DNA of 25,159 bases. It comes from Bacillota bacterium. GTDB taxonomy: Bacteria > Bacillota > Clostridia > Lachnospirales > Lachnospiraceae. Under the pieces are notes generated by a model. The model was not told the origin of the DNA. It saw only the letters and a list, made by a program, of their open reading frames with translations, and made no database searches. The position numbers were made by a program, and so were the translations under genes. Below, piece by piece: positions 6,264-13,961 of this stretch (its first letter is position 1; the number at the start of each line of letters is the position of its first letter). The stretch lies in assembly GCA_023428655.1 (NCBI GenBank), contig JAEYXC010000081.1:1-25159 (forward strand). Reading direction: 5' to 3'.

Positions 6264-8279
6264 ACCTTCGCTTGCTCGACGCTTTCGACCACTGGTTCTC
6301 TTGGTGCCTTTGCGCCTTTTTCCGGTAGCAATCCTTTGGAATAGGAACAGAAGAAGCACGAGTATTACCACCACAATTCCGTATACTGCAAGCCCAATCT
6401 GATTCGGACCTCGTAGGATTGCCATGATATCCTTACTATTGTCGATGACCTTTCTGCCCTGTGTTGCACCATAGGAAGCAGGTATCTGGGACACTCCATT
6501 GACCTGGGGGAAGGACTTTAGATATTGTACTACAGAATACCATTCCTTTAATTCATTTTTTTTGCCATCCTTCGTTGTCTCATAGATGATATGCTGCTCA
6601 AAATCAGTAATGACCTCTCCATTCTTATCCTTTGGGACGATGGACATCAAGCCGAAGGATTTATCACCGACGATGGAAAGCATCTGGGCAGAATAAAGAT
6701 TACATACAACACGGTATAGCTTGGTATCCTCAATCTCTGCGATGGAGCCATCCTCCTTTAAAAGTTCTGCCCTCACTACCTTATTGAAAATAAGTCGGTT
6801 GGGATTGAAGGTGAAGTTAACGCCGGACATATATAACTGTGCCTCTTCCATCAGTGGAGTAATCGATGCGTCCACTTCACAGGCTGTCCTTAGCTCCTTA
6901 CCGGTTAGGTAAACACTAATTAAGGGATATCCGGGTTTTCGATCAGCACCAATACCCAGGGAACTGATTCCAAAGGCATTGGCAGTTGTGACCTCTCCAG
7001 GAAATATGGTATCTCGAATGGTTCCATTGGGAACAATTGCAGCATCCACAGTGGTATAGTCATCACCCTCCGCCTTCTTTACCGAGTAGATATAGGCATC
7101 GCTAATCAGATTACCAATTGTGGCTTCTCCATGAAACATGGAAAGCTCCTCCGGTGTATGAAATCGAAAGTCGGAGGTAGCCACCACCTCGTCGTATCCC
7201 ATACCAAAGTCATCAAAATAGTTCTTCTGTACACTCTTTTTGTATTCCTCGATTCTCTCAAGGATGCTTGCATCCTCTTTCTTGCTGCTATCGATGGATA
7301 TCAGCTCATAGCGGTCAAGACTCCAATCACCGGTTGAGTTCTTGCTTAGCTTAGCAACACCGAGCTTCCTACCATAGCTTCCGGCACTGCCTATGATCGT
7401 ATTCCCTACGATCTTTGGCTCCAGAAAGGTGGTATGACTATGCCCACTGATAATAAAATTGATCTCCGGAACTGCTTTGGCAAGAAGCTCATCCTCCGAT
7501 TCCTTACTATCTTCCTTGGTTCCTGAATGGGACAGGCAGAGAATGAAATCCACCCCCTCCTCTTCCTTTAAGATCTTAACCACACGTTTTGCCTGCTCTA
7601 TCTTATCCGTGAAGGTCACCTCGGACATGGGAGCCATCGAAGCGGACTCCTCACCCATAACCCCAAATATTCCGATCCGGTAGCCGTTTCTCTCAAGGAT
7701 GGTATAATCTGCAATTCCATATTCCTCCATGGCTTTCTTAAGCATTGATAAGGACTTAGTTAACTTTCCATCCTCGTCAATGGGAAATGCGATGTTTGAC
7801 GAAAGAAGTGCCGGAAGCCTTTGACCACTCTCTACCGCTGTAGAAAGAGCGTTTGTTAATCCCTCTGGGCGATAATCAAATTCATGGTTTCCTAATGTGG
7901 TAGCATCATACCCCATTGCTCCCATCAGGACCAGACTGGGGGCGTCCGTCTCAAATATGGTCTGAAAGGGAGTTCCCATGGAAAAGTCACCGCCATCTGC
8001 AAGGATTGCTTCCGGGTCAAGCTCCTTTTCGGCATCAATGACTGTCTTCAGTCGGGCATAGCCACCATATCGGACCACTGCTCCATTCTCCACCGTCTGG
8101 AATGGGAGCAGATTATCGTGAAGATCGTGGGTAAACAATATTGTAATCCCTTGCTGCTCCTTCGCTGCCTTCACCACCGGACTATCCGGTGCAAAGGCGA
8201 ATAACACTACTAAGCTAGCAAGCACGATATAAAACAGACCCTGTAATCCGCCTCGACCTATTCTTCCTTCTCTTCTCAT
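6222..8279 (-). CDS. Membrane-anchored 5'-nucleotidase/2',3'-cyclic phosphodiesterase family metallophosphatase
   Basis: 685 residues. An N-terminal hydrophobic export segment covers about 13-40. The metallophosphatase domain follows, with two-metal ligands visible as H51-D52-L53-H54, GGD98, GNHE (131-133), SH251 and GHSH (279-282). The 5'-nucleotidase C-terminal domain (about 385-570) contains GEATIGNLISDAY and VPNGTIRD, a substrate-binding pattern of UshA/YfkN-like enzymes. A transmembrane helix (about 640-660) and a tail in which half of the last 38 residues are Lys or Arg close the protein. The expected role is hydrolysis of extracellular nucleotides or related phosphate esters at the cell surface. 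I see no LPxTG before the helix, so anchoring is by the membrane helix rather than by a clear sortase signal. It lies 39 bases after the helicase gene and is probably co-transcribed. The exact substrate is not determinable. Confidence 0.9.
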   Translation of the reverse strand: MRREGRIGRGGLQGLFYIVLASLVVLFAFAPDSPVVKAAKEQQGITILFTHDLHDNLLPFQTVENGAVVRYGGYARLKTVIDAEKELDPEAILADGGDFSMGTPFQTIFETDAPSLVLMGAMGYDATTLGNHEFDYRPEGLTNALSTAVESGQRLPALLSSNIAFPIDEDGKLTKSLSMLKKAMEEYGIADYTILERNGYRIGIFGVMGEESASMAPMSEVTFTDKIEQAKRVVKILKEEEGVDFILCLSHSGTKEDSKESEDELLAKAVPEINFIISGHSHTTFLEPKIVGNTIIGSAGSYGRKLGVAKLSKNSTGDWSLDRYELISIDSSKKEDASILERIEEYKKSVQKNYFDDFGMGYDEVVATSDFRFHTPEELSMFHGEATIGNLISDAYIYSVKKAEGDDYTTVDAAIVPNGTIRDTIFPGEVTTANAFGISSLGIGADRKPGYPLISVYLTGKELRTACEVDASITPLMEEAQLYMSGVNFTFNPNRLIFNKVVRAELLKEDGSIAEIEDTKLYRVVCNLYSAQMLSIVGDKSFGLMSIVPKDKNGEVITDFEQHIIYETTKDGKKNELKEWYSVVQYLKSFPQVNGVSQIPASYGATQGRKVIDNSKDIMAILRGPNQIGLAVYGIVVVILVLLLFLFQRIATGKRRKGTKRTSGRKRRASEGAKRKSQKTRKRTK

Positions 8280-8318
8280 ACTCCATCTCCTATCCTTTCC
8301 TTATTACTTCTTCCTAAG

Positions 8319-10460
8319 CTACTGTATTCGCTCTAATCCTATCTTAAAGCTTATGCTTCTCGTCGTCTCCATTGCATCAAATTGAATGATATAACTGGAT
8401 ATCTCCTCATTGATGCCAACAATCCTGCCCATACCGAATACACTATGACGGATGACATCACCAATCTGATACCGTGTATTCGCCCCTGTAAGCTTTCGTT
8501 CATTTTGTTCGATATAAAAGCTGGCATCCCCTACTAATCTCTCCTCCAGCTCCACCGTGTAGTTCAAATATGCCTTCTCTACATTAAAGATAAAACGGGA
8601 GGGGTAACGATAGGAGCCGTCATAGTTAATACCTTCTGCATCACTTAAGAATAAAGCATTTTCCGCTCTGGTATATGCGACATAAGCAAGTCTGCGCTCC
8701 TCCTCCAGCTTATCCTCCGTATCCACATGCTTGCTTGGAAAGATTCCTTCATTGAGACCACAGACAAACACATAAGGGAATTCCAATCCCTTGGCATTAT
8801 GAATGGTCATCATCTGAACAGCATCACTTTTCTCCTTCTGGTCTAGGTTCGTATAGAGGGAAATCCGATCCAGATAATCGGTCAGGGAGCATTCCTCCCC
8901 TGCATCCCGTTCATATTCAAAAATGGATTGCTTCAGCTCAGCCAGATTATCCAAGCGCTCCTGCTCTCCATTGGTCCGTAGCAGCGCCTCATAGCCGCTC
9001 TCATTTAGCAGCTCCGAAAGCAATTCCGACAATTTCATTGTCTCATAGACTGCCTTCTGCTTCTCAATGAGTTGAATAAAGGCCTTTGCCTTAGTCTTGG
9101 CGAACAGCTCCTCCTCCTGATTTTGTTGTAATGCCTGATATAGGGTACAATTATTTTGCTCCGCGTAATCCTTTAGAAAGGCCATTCTTTTCTCACCGAT
9201 GTTTCTCTTTGGCAGATTCACAATTCTTGCAAAGGAAATATCATCACCGTATGCAGCCATTCTTAGATAACACAGAACATCCTTAATCTCTTTTCTCTTA
9301 TAAAACTCAATACCTGAGTAGATGGTATATTGGATCTTCTGTTTTATGAAAACCTCTTCAAAGCTTCTTGAAATGAAATGGGATCGGTATAAAATAGCGA
9401 TATCACAAAGCTTCCTGCCAGATTCTACAATAGTAGTAATCTGCTCTGCAATCCAGGCAGCTTCTTCCCCTGTCGTTCTGGCATGATGATAAATCACGGG
9501 GATTTCAACCTGATTCATAGCAACCAGCTTTTTATCGAGTCGCTTTTTATTCTTTGTAATTAAGGAATTCGAAGCATTAATAATATTGGGGGTGGAGCGA
9601 TAATTCTTATCCATAATTATTGTTATTGCCTTCGGATACTCCTTATCAAAATTAAGAATATAGTCCACCCTGGCACCTCGCCAGGAATAGATGGTCTGGT
9701 CCGGGTCACCGACAATAAACAGATTATGATGATAATCACTTAGTATCTGTGCCAAGCGATATTGCCTAACATTGACATCCTGAAATTCATCCACCATGAT
9801 ATATTCCAAACGCTGCTGCCATTTACTGCGAATATCCTCGTGCTGTTCAAAGATATAAAGGACAAAATTAATCAAATCGTCAAAATCCAATGCAAAACAT
9901 TTCTTCTGCTCATAGAGATATCGATAAAAAATAGCATCCTCCCTGCTTCTGGCATGACGGAATTTATCCTTCAGCTCTTCATGATCCGTATTCAGAAGAT
10001 CGAGAATGTAGGACTCCCGATTCTTACGTTGTGTGAACATATCAATCAGGGTCGGAAAGGTAACATTCTTCGAGTTGAGACCCATGTCCTCAAAGATGGT
10101 ATGTAAAATAGAATTCACATCCTCCGTATCAAGAATAATAAAATTCTTTGGATAATGAAGCACGTGAATATCCTCCTTCAGCACCTGTACACAGAAGCCA
10201 TGAAAGGTGCTGATAAAGCCGGTATCATTGTCTCCGATCATGCTTCGGATTCTTCGCTTCATTTCATTGGCTGCTTTATTGGTAAAGGTCACACAAAGGA
10301 TGTTCGAGGTAGAGATACCAAGCTCGTTCACCAGATACGCAAACCGGTGAGTAAGCGCTCTCGTCTTCCCGGACCCAGCTCCGGCTATGACACGAACATA
10401 GCCCTCCGTGGCCATTACCGCCTGCCTTTGCTCTTGATTTAATCCCTCTAATAAATCCAT
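8319..10460 (-). CDS. UvrD/PcrA-like superfamily 1 ATP-dependent DNA helicase
   Basis: 713 residues. All SF1A motifs are visible: Q-motif LNQEQRQAV, Walker A GAGSGKT (27-33), Ia TFTNKAANEMK, Walker B VDEFQD (about 223-228), III GDPDQTIYSWRGA, IV KNYRST, V TIHNAKGLEF and VI EERRLAYVAYTRA. A small C-terminal beta domain with YQIGDVIRHSVFGMGRIVGI resembles the PcrA tail that binds RNA polymerase. The family unwinds 3'-tailed DNA in nucleotide-excision repair and replication-restart contexts. It is slightly shorter than classical PcrA and its 1B region differs, so it may be a paralogue rather than the housekeeping enzyme. An in-frame ATG lies six bases upstream (10466), but AGGGGG is seven bases from the 10460 ATG and only one base from the other, which decides the start. 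Confidence 0.93.
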   Translation of the reverse strand: MDLLEGLNQEQRQAVMATEGYVRVIAGAGSGKTRALTHRFAYLVNELGISTSNILCVTFTNKAANEMKRRIRSMIGDNDTGFISTFHGFCVQVLKEDIHVLHYPKNFIILDTEDVNSILHTIFEDMGLNSKNVTFPTLIDMFTQRKNRESYILDLLNTDHEELKDKFRHARSREDAIFYRYLYEQKKCFALDFDDLINFVLYIFEQHEDIRSKWQQRLEYIMVDEFQDVNVRQYRLAQILSDYHHNLFIVGDPDQTIYSWRGARVDYILNFDKEYPKAITIIMDKNYRSTPNIINASNSLITKNKKRLDKKLVAMNQVEIPVIYHHARTTGEEAAWIAEQITTIVESGRKLCDIAILYRSHFISRSFEEVFIKQKIQYTIYSGIEFYKRKEIKDVLCYLRMAAYGDDISFARIVNLPKRNIGEKRMAFLKDYAEQNNCTLYQALQQNQEEELFAKTKAKAFIQLIEKQKAVYETMKLSELLSELLNESGYEALLRTNGEQERLDNLAELKQSIFEYERDAGEECSLTDYLDRISLYTNLDQKEKSDAVQMMTIHNAKGLEFPYVFVCGLNEGIFPSKHVDTEDKLEEERRLAYVAYTRAENALFLSDAEGINYDGSYRYPSRFIFNVEKAYLNYTVELEERLVGDASFYIEQNERKLTGANTRYQIGDVIRHSVFGMGRIVGINEEISSYIIQFDAMETTRSISFKIGLERIQ

Positions 10461-10496
10461 TACCATGCCCCCTAAATCAGTTTCATTATTCCATCC

Positions 10497-10525
10497 ATTT
10501 TACCATACATACGTTCGTGCAGCAA
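10497..10525 (-). promoter_or_regulatory. Sigma-A-type promoter for the helicase/nucleotidase genes
   Basis: On the minus strand TTGCTG (10525-10520) and TAAAAT (10502-10497) are 17 bases apart. The start point would fall near 10489, leaving a leader of about 30 bases before the helicase start, with AGGGGG inside it. It lies just downstream of the lactonase terminator, so the helicase operon is separately transcribed. Confidence 0.65.
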
Positions 10526-10556
10526 CCGAAATGTAGGATATCGTTTCTAAGAATCA

Positions 10557-10607
10557 AGAAACCCAATCCCGGTACCATCAACAGGTACCGTCGGATTGGG
10601 TTTTCTT
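10557..10607 (-). terminator. Intrinsic terminator after the lactonase gene
   Basis: A long stem directly follows the lactonase stop. AAACCCAATCC pairs with GGATTGGGTTT, continued inward by CGGTACC and GGTACCG with a 7-nt loop and a two-base bulge. On the minus strand the stem runs into TTTCTTGATT, a moderate T-tract. On the plus strand the sequence after the stem is TTTTCTTCT. Confidence 0.85.
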
Positions 10608-11621
10608 CTATAGCTGTGCGACTCCGCTTGGGGTTTTAAACTTCAGATTCATGACCTGTTCGGTAAGCTCACCGGTAGCTTTGTCGATCGCATAGGCAAC
10701 GACATTATCAGAAAATTGATTGCAGATGATTAATCGTTCATTCTGTTTTGTTAAAAGCATATGTCTGGGATGCTTTCCCCCACAGGTATAGTCTTTAATC
10801 CATTCTAATTTACCACTGGAATCGATTAGGAATTGGGTGATGGTATCTGCACCACGGTTTGCAGCATATAGATAGCTTCCGTCCTTAGAGATACACAAAG
10901 CGGAACAATTACTGGTTCCCTGATATGTCGCGGGTAGCGTGGATATTCGCTGCAACAGCTTATTCTCCCCGTACTGATACACAAATATCTCATTGGAATA
11001 TTCCGTAATTACGTAGAGCTTCGTCTCATCCTCCGAAAAAAGAGCATGCCTTGGTCCAACTCCCTCCGGCAACTGAATTCGTTCCTGGAATACCGGAATG
11101 CCATTCGAAAGCCTATAAATAATGATTTCATCCAGGGCAATATTGACCGTAAGAAGCTCCTCTTCTTCGGCATTCAGCAGTACACAATGCGCTCGGGTTA
11201 GGTCCTTTCCATCGGAAATCTGAATTTCACTAAAGCTTACCGTGCCGAAGCGTTCCCCCTCCACCAAGACTCCGAAGATGGTCCCCGTCGAGTAACAGGC
11301 TCCATATAGAGTGTGGTGCTTCGGTGAATAAGTGATATGACATAGAGCCCCACCCTCCAGCTTTTTGTGATCCAGAAGTCGATAGGTCCCATTACTACTT
11401 TTCAGAAGATAAACAACACAGTAATCATCCGTTTCCGTAACCGTAAAAAGATAATCTTCCCATGGTATAACAAAACTAGCCTGTTCAATCCGGGCATGCC
11501 ACAGAGTCTGTGTCCTGCCTGTTGGATGGAGGCGATAACCTACCACCGTCTCCTCATGGGCAGCTCCATAACCCGATATTACTATTTCTAAAGCACTGCT
11601 TTGCTCTCTTAATTCTTCCAT
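10608..11621 (-). CDS. Lactonase-family (6-phosphogluconolactonase-like) seven-bladed beta-propeller protein
   Basis: 337 residues, the usual length for the Pgl/YkgB lactonase family. Repeated blade-type strands are seen throughout, with conserved motifs EGVGPRHALF near 190 and GGKHPRHMLL near 285, plus AANRGADTITQF and CNQFSDNVVAY. In this family members hydrolyse 6-phosphogluconolactone in the pentose phosphate pathway; others have unassigned lactone substrates, so the specific reaction is inferred. No signal peptide is present, so it should be cytoplasmic. AAGGAG five bases before the ATG supports the start. It has its own terminator. Upstream lies the 22-bp repeat block rather than a clean promoter. 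Confidence 0.88.
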   Translation of the reverse strand: MEELREQSSALEIVISGYGAAHEETVVGYRLHPTGRTQTLWHARIEQASFVIPWEDYLFTVTETDDYCVVYLLKSSNGTYRLLDHKKLEGGALCHITYSPKHHTLYGACYSTGTIFGVLVEGERFGTVSFSEIQISDGKDLTRAHCVLLNAEEEELLTVNIALDEIIIYRLSNGIPVFQERIQLPEGVGPRHALFSEDETKLYVITEYSNEIFVYQYGENKLLQRISTLPATYQGTSNCSALCISKDGSYLYAANRGADTITQFLIDSSGKLEWIKDYTCGGKHPRHMLLTKQNERLIICNQFSDNVVAYAIDKATGELTEQVMNLKFKTPSGVAQL

Positions 11622-11664
11622 CCCGACTCCTTATCTAAAACTAAGATAAAATCAATCCATAATC

Positions 11665-11920
11665 GAAGGCATTCTCTACCATAATCAATATCAATCTTAT
11701 ATCATGATCTAGGGCAAGCTATACCATAATTAATAGCAAGCTTATGTATAAACTAAGGTAAGCTATGCCATTAATCTATGCTTTGTTATTCTATCGTTCA
11801 AGTCATGCTTATATCATCTTATCTTTGATTATCCAAAATCTATGACAAGCTTATTCCATAGTTATGGTATGCTTTTCCTATCATAGGCTTGTACCGGTCA
11901 TATGCGAAGCATTCCCAATC
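11665..11920. repeat. Degenerate ~22-bp tandem repeat block in a gene-free gap
   Basis: The gap 11622-11952 contains no gene. Inside it, units beginning CAAGCTATAC, CAAGCTTATG and TAAGCTATGC start at 11715, 11737 and 11759, exactly 22 bases apart. A diverged unit follows at 11781, and further units start at 11846 (CAAGCTTATT) and 11868 (TATGCTTTTC), again 22 apart. Weaker copies flank them from about 11665 to 11920. Read on the minus strand, each unit is an imperfect dyad such as CCATAACTATGG or CCTATGATAGG next to AAGCTTG or a similar string. The function is unknown. Confidence 0.75.
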
Positions 11921-11952
11921 AGCTTAATGTATTCTAAAACTTCAAATACTCC

Positions 11953-12636
11953 TTATAAAAACTGATACAGCTCTGTTAAGCTCCGTATCTCATAATCAAC
12001 CTTAATATCTGCTTCCCTTTTAAGTCGGAGGGGGTTGTACCAGCAGGTCATGATGCCTGCATTATTCCCACCTTTGATATCGGAGGACAAGGAATCACCG
12101 ATGATTAGTGATCGCTCTGCCTCAAATTCGGGAATCCGTTCAAAGCAATAATCAAAAAATTCCTTCCTAGGCTTTTGATAACCGGTAGCCTCCGAGACAA
12201 AAATTCCTTCCATATAATCCTCGATCCCGGAATCCTTTAATCTCCTCAGCTGCGTAGCAGTAACCCCATTGGTAACAATATATAGTTTATATTTAGCATG
12301 AAGATACTCGATTACCTCCTTAGCGTGAGGAAGTAATATATGCTGTTGACCCAGTAGCTCCTGGTATACATCCTCAAAAACGACCCCATCAATATTGATT
12401 CCGATCTCCTGAAATAAAAGCCCAAATCTAGAGTAGATTACTGTCCTTCGATCCATCAATCCCAGCTCATATTTCTTCCATAAGTCAACATTAATTCTCT
12501 CATAGATTTTATGAATCTCTTCTGTCAATGTATAACCATGCTGCAAAAAGGCTGTTTCCAGTGCGATTTTTTCACCCGCCGTAAAATCGAATAGCGTATT
12601 GTCTGCGTCAAGTAGTAAGGTTTGAAACTTATGCAT
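11953..12636 (-). CDS. yjjG: YjjG-family HAD phosphatase (noncanonical pyrimidine nucleotidase)
   Basis: 227 residues. HAD motif I is LLLDADNTLFDF with nucleophile D10 and acid D12; motif II is IVTNGV; motif III Lys lies in GYQKPRKEFF; motif IV is IGDSLSSDIKGG. The helical C1 cap between motifs I and II, the DADNTLFDF wording and the total length are those of YjjG. Enzymes of this group remove phosphate from noncanonical pyrimidine nucleotides such as 5-halogenated or oxidised dUMP/dTMP and so clean the nucleotide pool. The specific substrate here is inferred from family. AGAGGAAGAGAG precedes the ATG. No clear terminator follows; its 3' end runs directly into the repeat block. Confidence 0.88.
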   Translation of the reverse strand: MHKFQTLLLDADNTLFDFTAGEKIALETAFLQHGYTLTEEIHKIYERINVDLWKKYELGLMDRRTVIYSRFGLLFQEIGINIDGVVFEDVYQELLGQQHILLPHAKEVIEYLHAKYKLYIVTNGVTATQLRRLKDSGIEDYMEGIFVSEATGYQKPRKEFFDYCFERIPEFEAERSLIIGDSLSSDIKGGNNAGIMTCWYNPLRLKREADIKVDYEIRSLTELYQFL

Positions 12637-12784
12637 GCTCTCTTCCTCTCTATGGTATATTTCCCCTTCACTTTAGCCTGAGACAGGTTTTTAGTACAGA
12701 TCGTATTAACAGGGGATTATTTATAATTAATTCCCTTGCAGGCACTGTAATTTTGAAAATAGGAACGATTTATTAAATTGAGAT

Positions 12785-13159
12785 TCACCAACACACTCCA
12801 AATTTATCAATAATAGTGGCACAACATTTACTCCATGGAACTTCATGAATGGGATTTATAATAACGCCGCCATTACTCAAAATATTAAATGCATTATAAA
12901 CCGCTTTTTCGCTTCCCATCTCAAAAACATTAAAAGTCATTGTTTCCCATTTCATTTTATGAACGATGTCTATATCACAAGGGTTTGCTGCTTCGCCTAA
13001 TGCTAAAAAACCTTCACCCTTTACCGATAATTCGCAGTGCACATAAGCAGTTTCGGTATCATTTTTCACTTCATATGTAATTTCTGCGCCAAAAGCTTTG
13101 CAAAACATATCTGCCGCTTCAAAACTATTTTTCACATAAACCTGAGTATAATTTTTCAT
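12785..13159 (-). CDS. VOC-family (glyoxalase/PhnB-like) protein, possibly shortened at the C-terminus
   Basis: 124 residues from the ATG at 13159, chosen because AGGAGG lies five bases upstream; a longer reading from 13189 would include the promoter and ribosome site. The layout fits the vicinal-oxygen-chelate superfamily in its PhnB-like form: VYVKNSFEAADMFCKAFGAEI, LSVKGEGFLALGEA, then NAFNILSNGGVIINPIHEVPWSKCCATIIDKFGVCW. Such proteins are small dimeric enzymes or resistance proteins with a metal site; substrate unknown. The family usually runs a few residues past FGVxW; here a TGA comes right after the Trp and the codons beyond it read Ile-Ser-Ile before a TAA. Base composition looks AT-richer than the neighbours, so a separate origin is possible. 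Confidence 0.78.
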   Translation of the reverse strand: MKNYTQVYVKNSFEAADMFCKAFGAEITYEVKNDTETAYVHCELSVKGEGFLALGEAANPCDIDIVHKMKWETMTFNVFEMGSEKAVYNAFNILSNGGVIINPIHEVPWSKCCATIIDKFGVCW

Positions 13160-13176
13160 ATCACCCTCCTGCACAA

Positions 13177-13206
13177 AATATAAAACCATTGACTTGCGTA
13201 TGTCAT
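13177..13206 (-). promoter_or_regulatory. Candidate promoter of the VOC-family gene
   Basis: On the minus strand ATGACA (13206-13201) and TATATT (13182-13177) are 18 bases apart, matching sigma-A at ten of twelve positions. Transcription would begin only about ten bases before the AGGAGG of the VOC gene, giving a very short leader. Confidence 0.5.
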
Positions 13207-13530
13207 GTTTTTACTATTGTACAGCAAAAAGGAATATAAATCTACCACTTCATCGCTTGTTATGTGAACTACTATACTTATCTCAAACAGACTATGCCGG
13301 AAAGAACGCTGTTGATCAACAGATTCTGGGTAAGCCTTCTCCATACAGCAGATCGATCCTTCGACTGCACCCTAACCGGGTATTCCTTATGTTCTAGAAT
13401 TCGATCCCTATTCTACTCCTACTGCTTACACAACTCAAGTTAATATACTGTGAAGATTTTGTAGCACAGACCGATCCACCGGAATGAGCATGGAAAGAGA
13501 GAATTTTCCCATATCTAAGGCAAATTTCAC

Positions 13531-13559
13531 TTGCTAATCCGAATAATAGGTTATATAAT
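13531..13559 (+). promoter_or_regulatory. serS: Sigma-A promoter of the serS T-box transcript
   Basis: TTGCTA at 13531-13536 and a perfect TATAAT at 13554-13559 are 17 bases apart. Transcription should begin near 13566 and read through the T-box leader into serS. The stretch 13207-13530 in front of it holds no gene or motif that I can support apart from a 14-bp palindrome at 13309-13322. Confidence 0.75.
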
Positions 13560-13613
13560 GAGTAAAAATACAACATGCTTAGCTGCTTTCAGTTAAGAGG
13601 TTGTCAGAAATAC

Positions 13614-13660
13614 GAACTTGAAGAGTTGACCTATGGTCAATGGAAATGAAGTTCAAGTTC
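13614..13660 (+). other. Extra 5' hairpin ahead of the serS T-box
   Basis: GAACTTGAA (13614-13622) pairs with TTCAAGTTC (13652-13660), and inside it TTGACC (13626-13631) pairs with GGTCAA (13635-13640). It is transcribed ahead of stem I of the T-box and is not part of the standard T-box fold. Confidence 0.6.
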
Positions 13661-13887
13661 TCAGCGATGATAAAAGCTACGATTTATATTTTTCTTCAGA
13701 GAGCCGGTGGCTGGTGTGAACCGGTGAAAGAATAAATCCTTCCACTTTTGGAGCTGTCGGTGATAAACCGAAAGGTTAGTATCCTTTATCGTACTTACGA
13801 GGTGGCTGAACTAATCGTTTGGCAATTTGGGTGGCAACGCGGATTCCTTTCGTCCCATGATATGTATGGGTCATAGGAATTTTTTTA
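13661..13887 (+). promoter_or_regulatory. T-box riboswitch leader of serS (serine specifier UCC)
   Basis: The leader senses uncharged tRNA-Ser and lets transcription continue into serS when it is bound. Stem I is closed by GATAAAAG (13669-13676) with CTTTATC (13784-13790). The conserved AGAGAG element is at 13698-13703, followed by GGTGGCTGGTGTGAACCGG. The specifier position, by alignment to the common pattern of codon followed by ACTTTNGGAGC, is TCC at 13741-13743, a Ser codon that agrees with the downstream gene. The T-box sequence TGGGTGGCAACGCGG is at 13828-13842; its GGTGGCAACGCGG core pairs with the tRNA acceptor end in the antiterminator. The intrinsic terminator follows. The specifier assignment is by pattern and not by a folded structure. 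Confidence 0.93.
13843..13887 (+). terminator. T-box regulated terminator
   Basis: ATTCCT (13843-13848) pairs with AGGAAT (13875-13880) and, inside, CCCAT with ATGGG; seven T follow. The 5' side overlaps the region used by the antiterminator, as expected for a T-box switch. Confidence 0.85.
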
Positions 13888-13930
13888 TTTGAAAAATCTC
13901 TATCCCATACAAAATTTTAATACTATAAAA

Positions 13931-13947
13931 TGCCGCAGACAGCGGCA
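13931..13947 (+). other. Small hairpin just before the serS ribosome binding site
   Basis: TGCCGC (13931-13936) and GCGGCA (13942-13947) form a 6-bp GC-rich stem with a 5-nt loop. It ends four bases before the GGAGG of serS (13952-13956), so it could affect ribosome access. Confidence 0.5.
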
Positions 13948-13961
13948 GAATGGAGGCTGTC

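Noticed and set aside
11665..11920. CRISPR array
   Set aside because: Repeats are degenerate and directly adjacent with no unique spacers, and no cas genes are present.
13194..13397. 67-codon plus-strand reading frame between VOC gene and serS
   Set aside because: No ribosome site, no recognisable sequence and it overlaps the VOC promoter.
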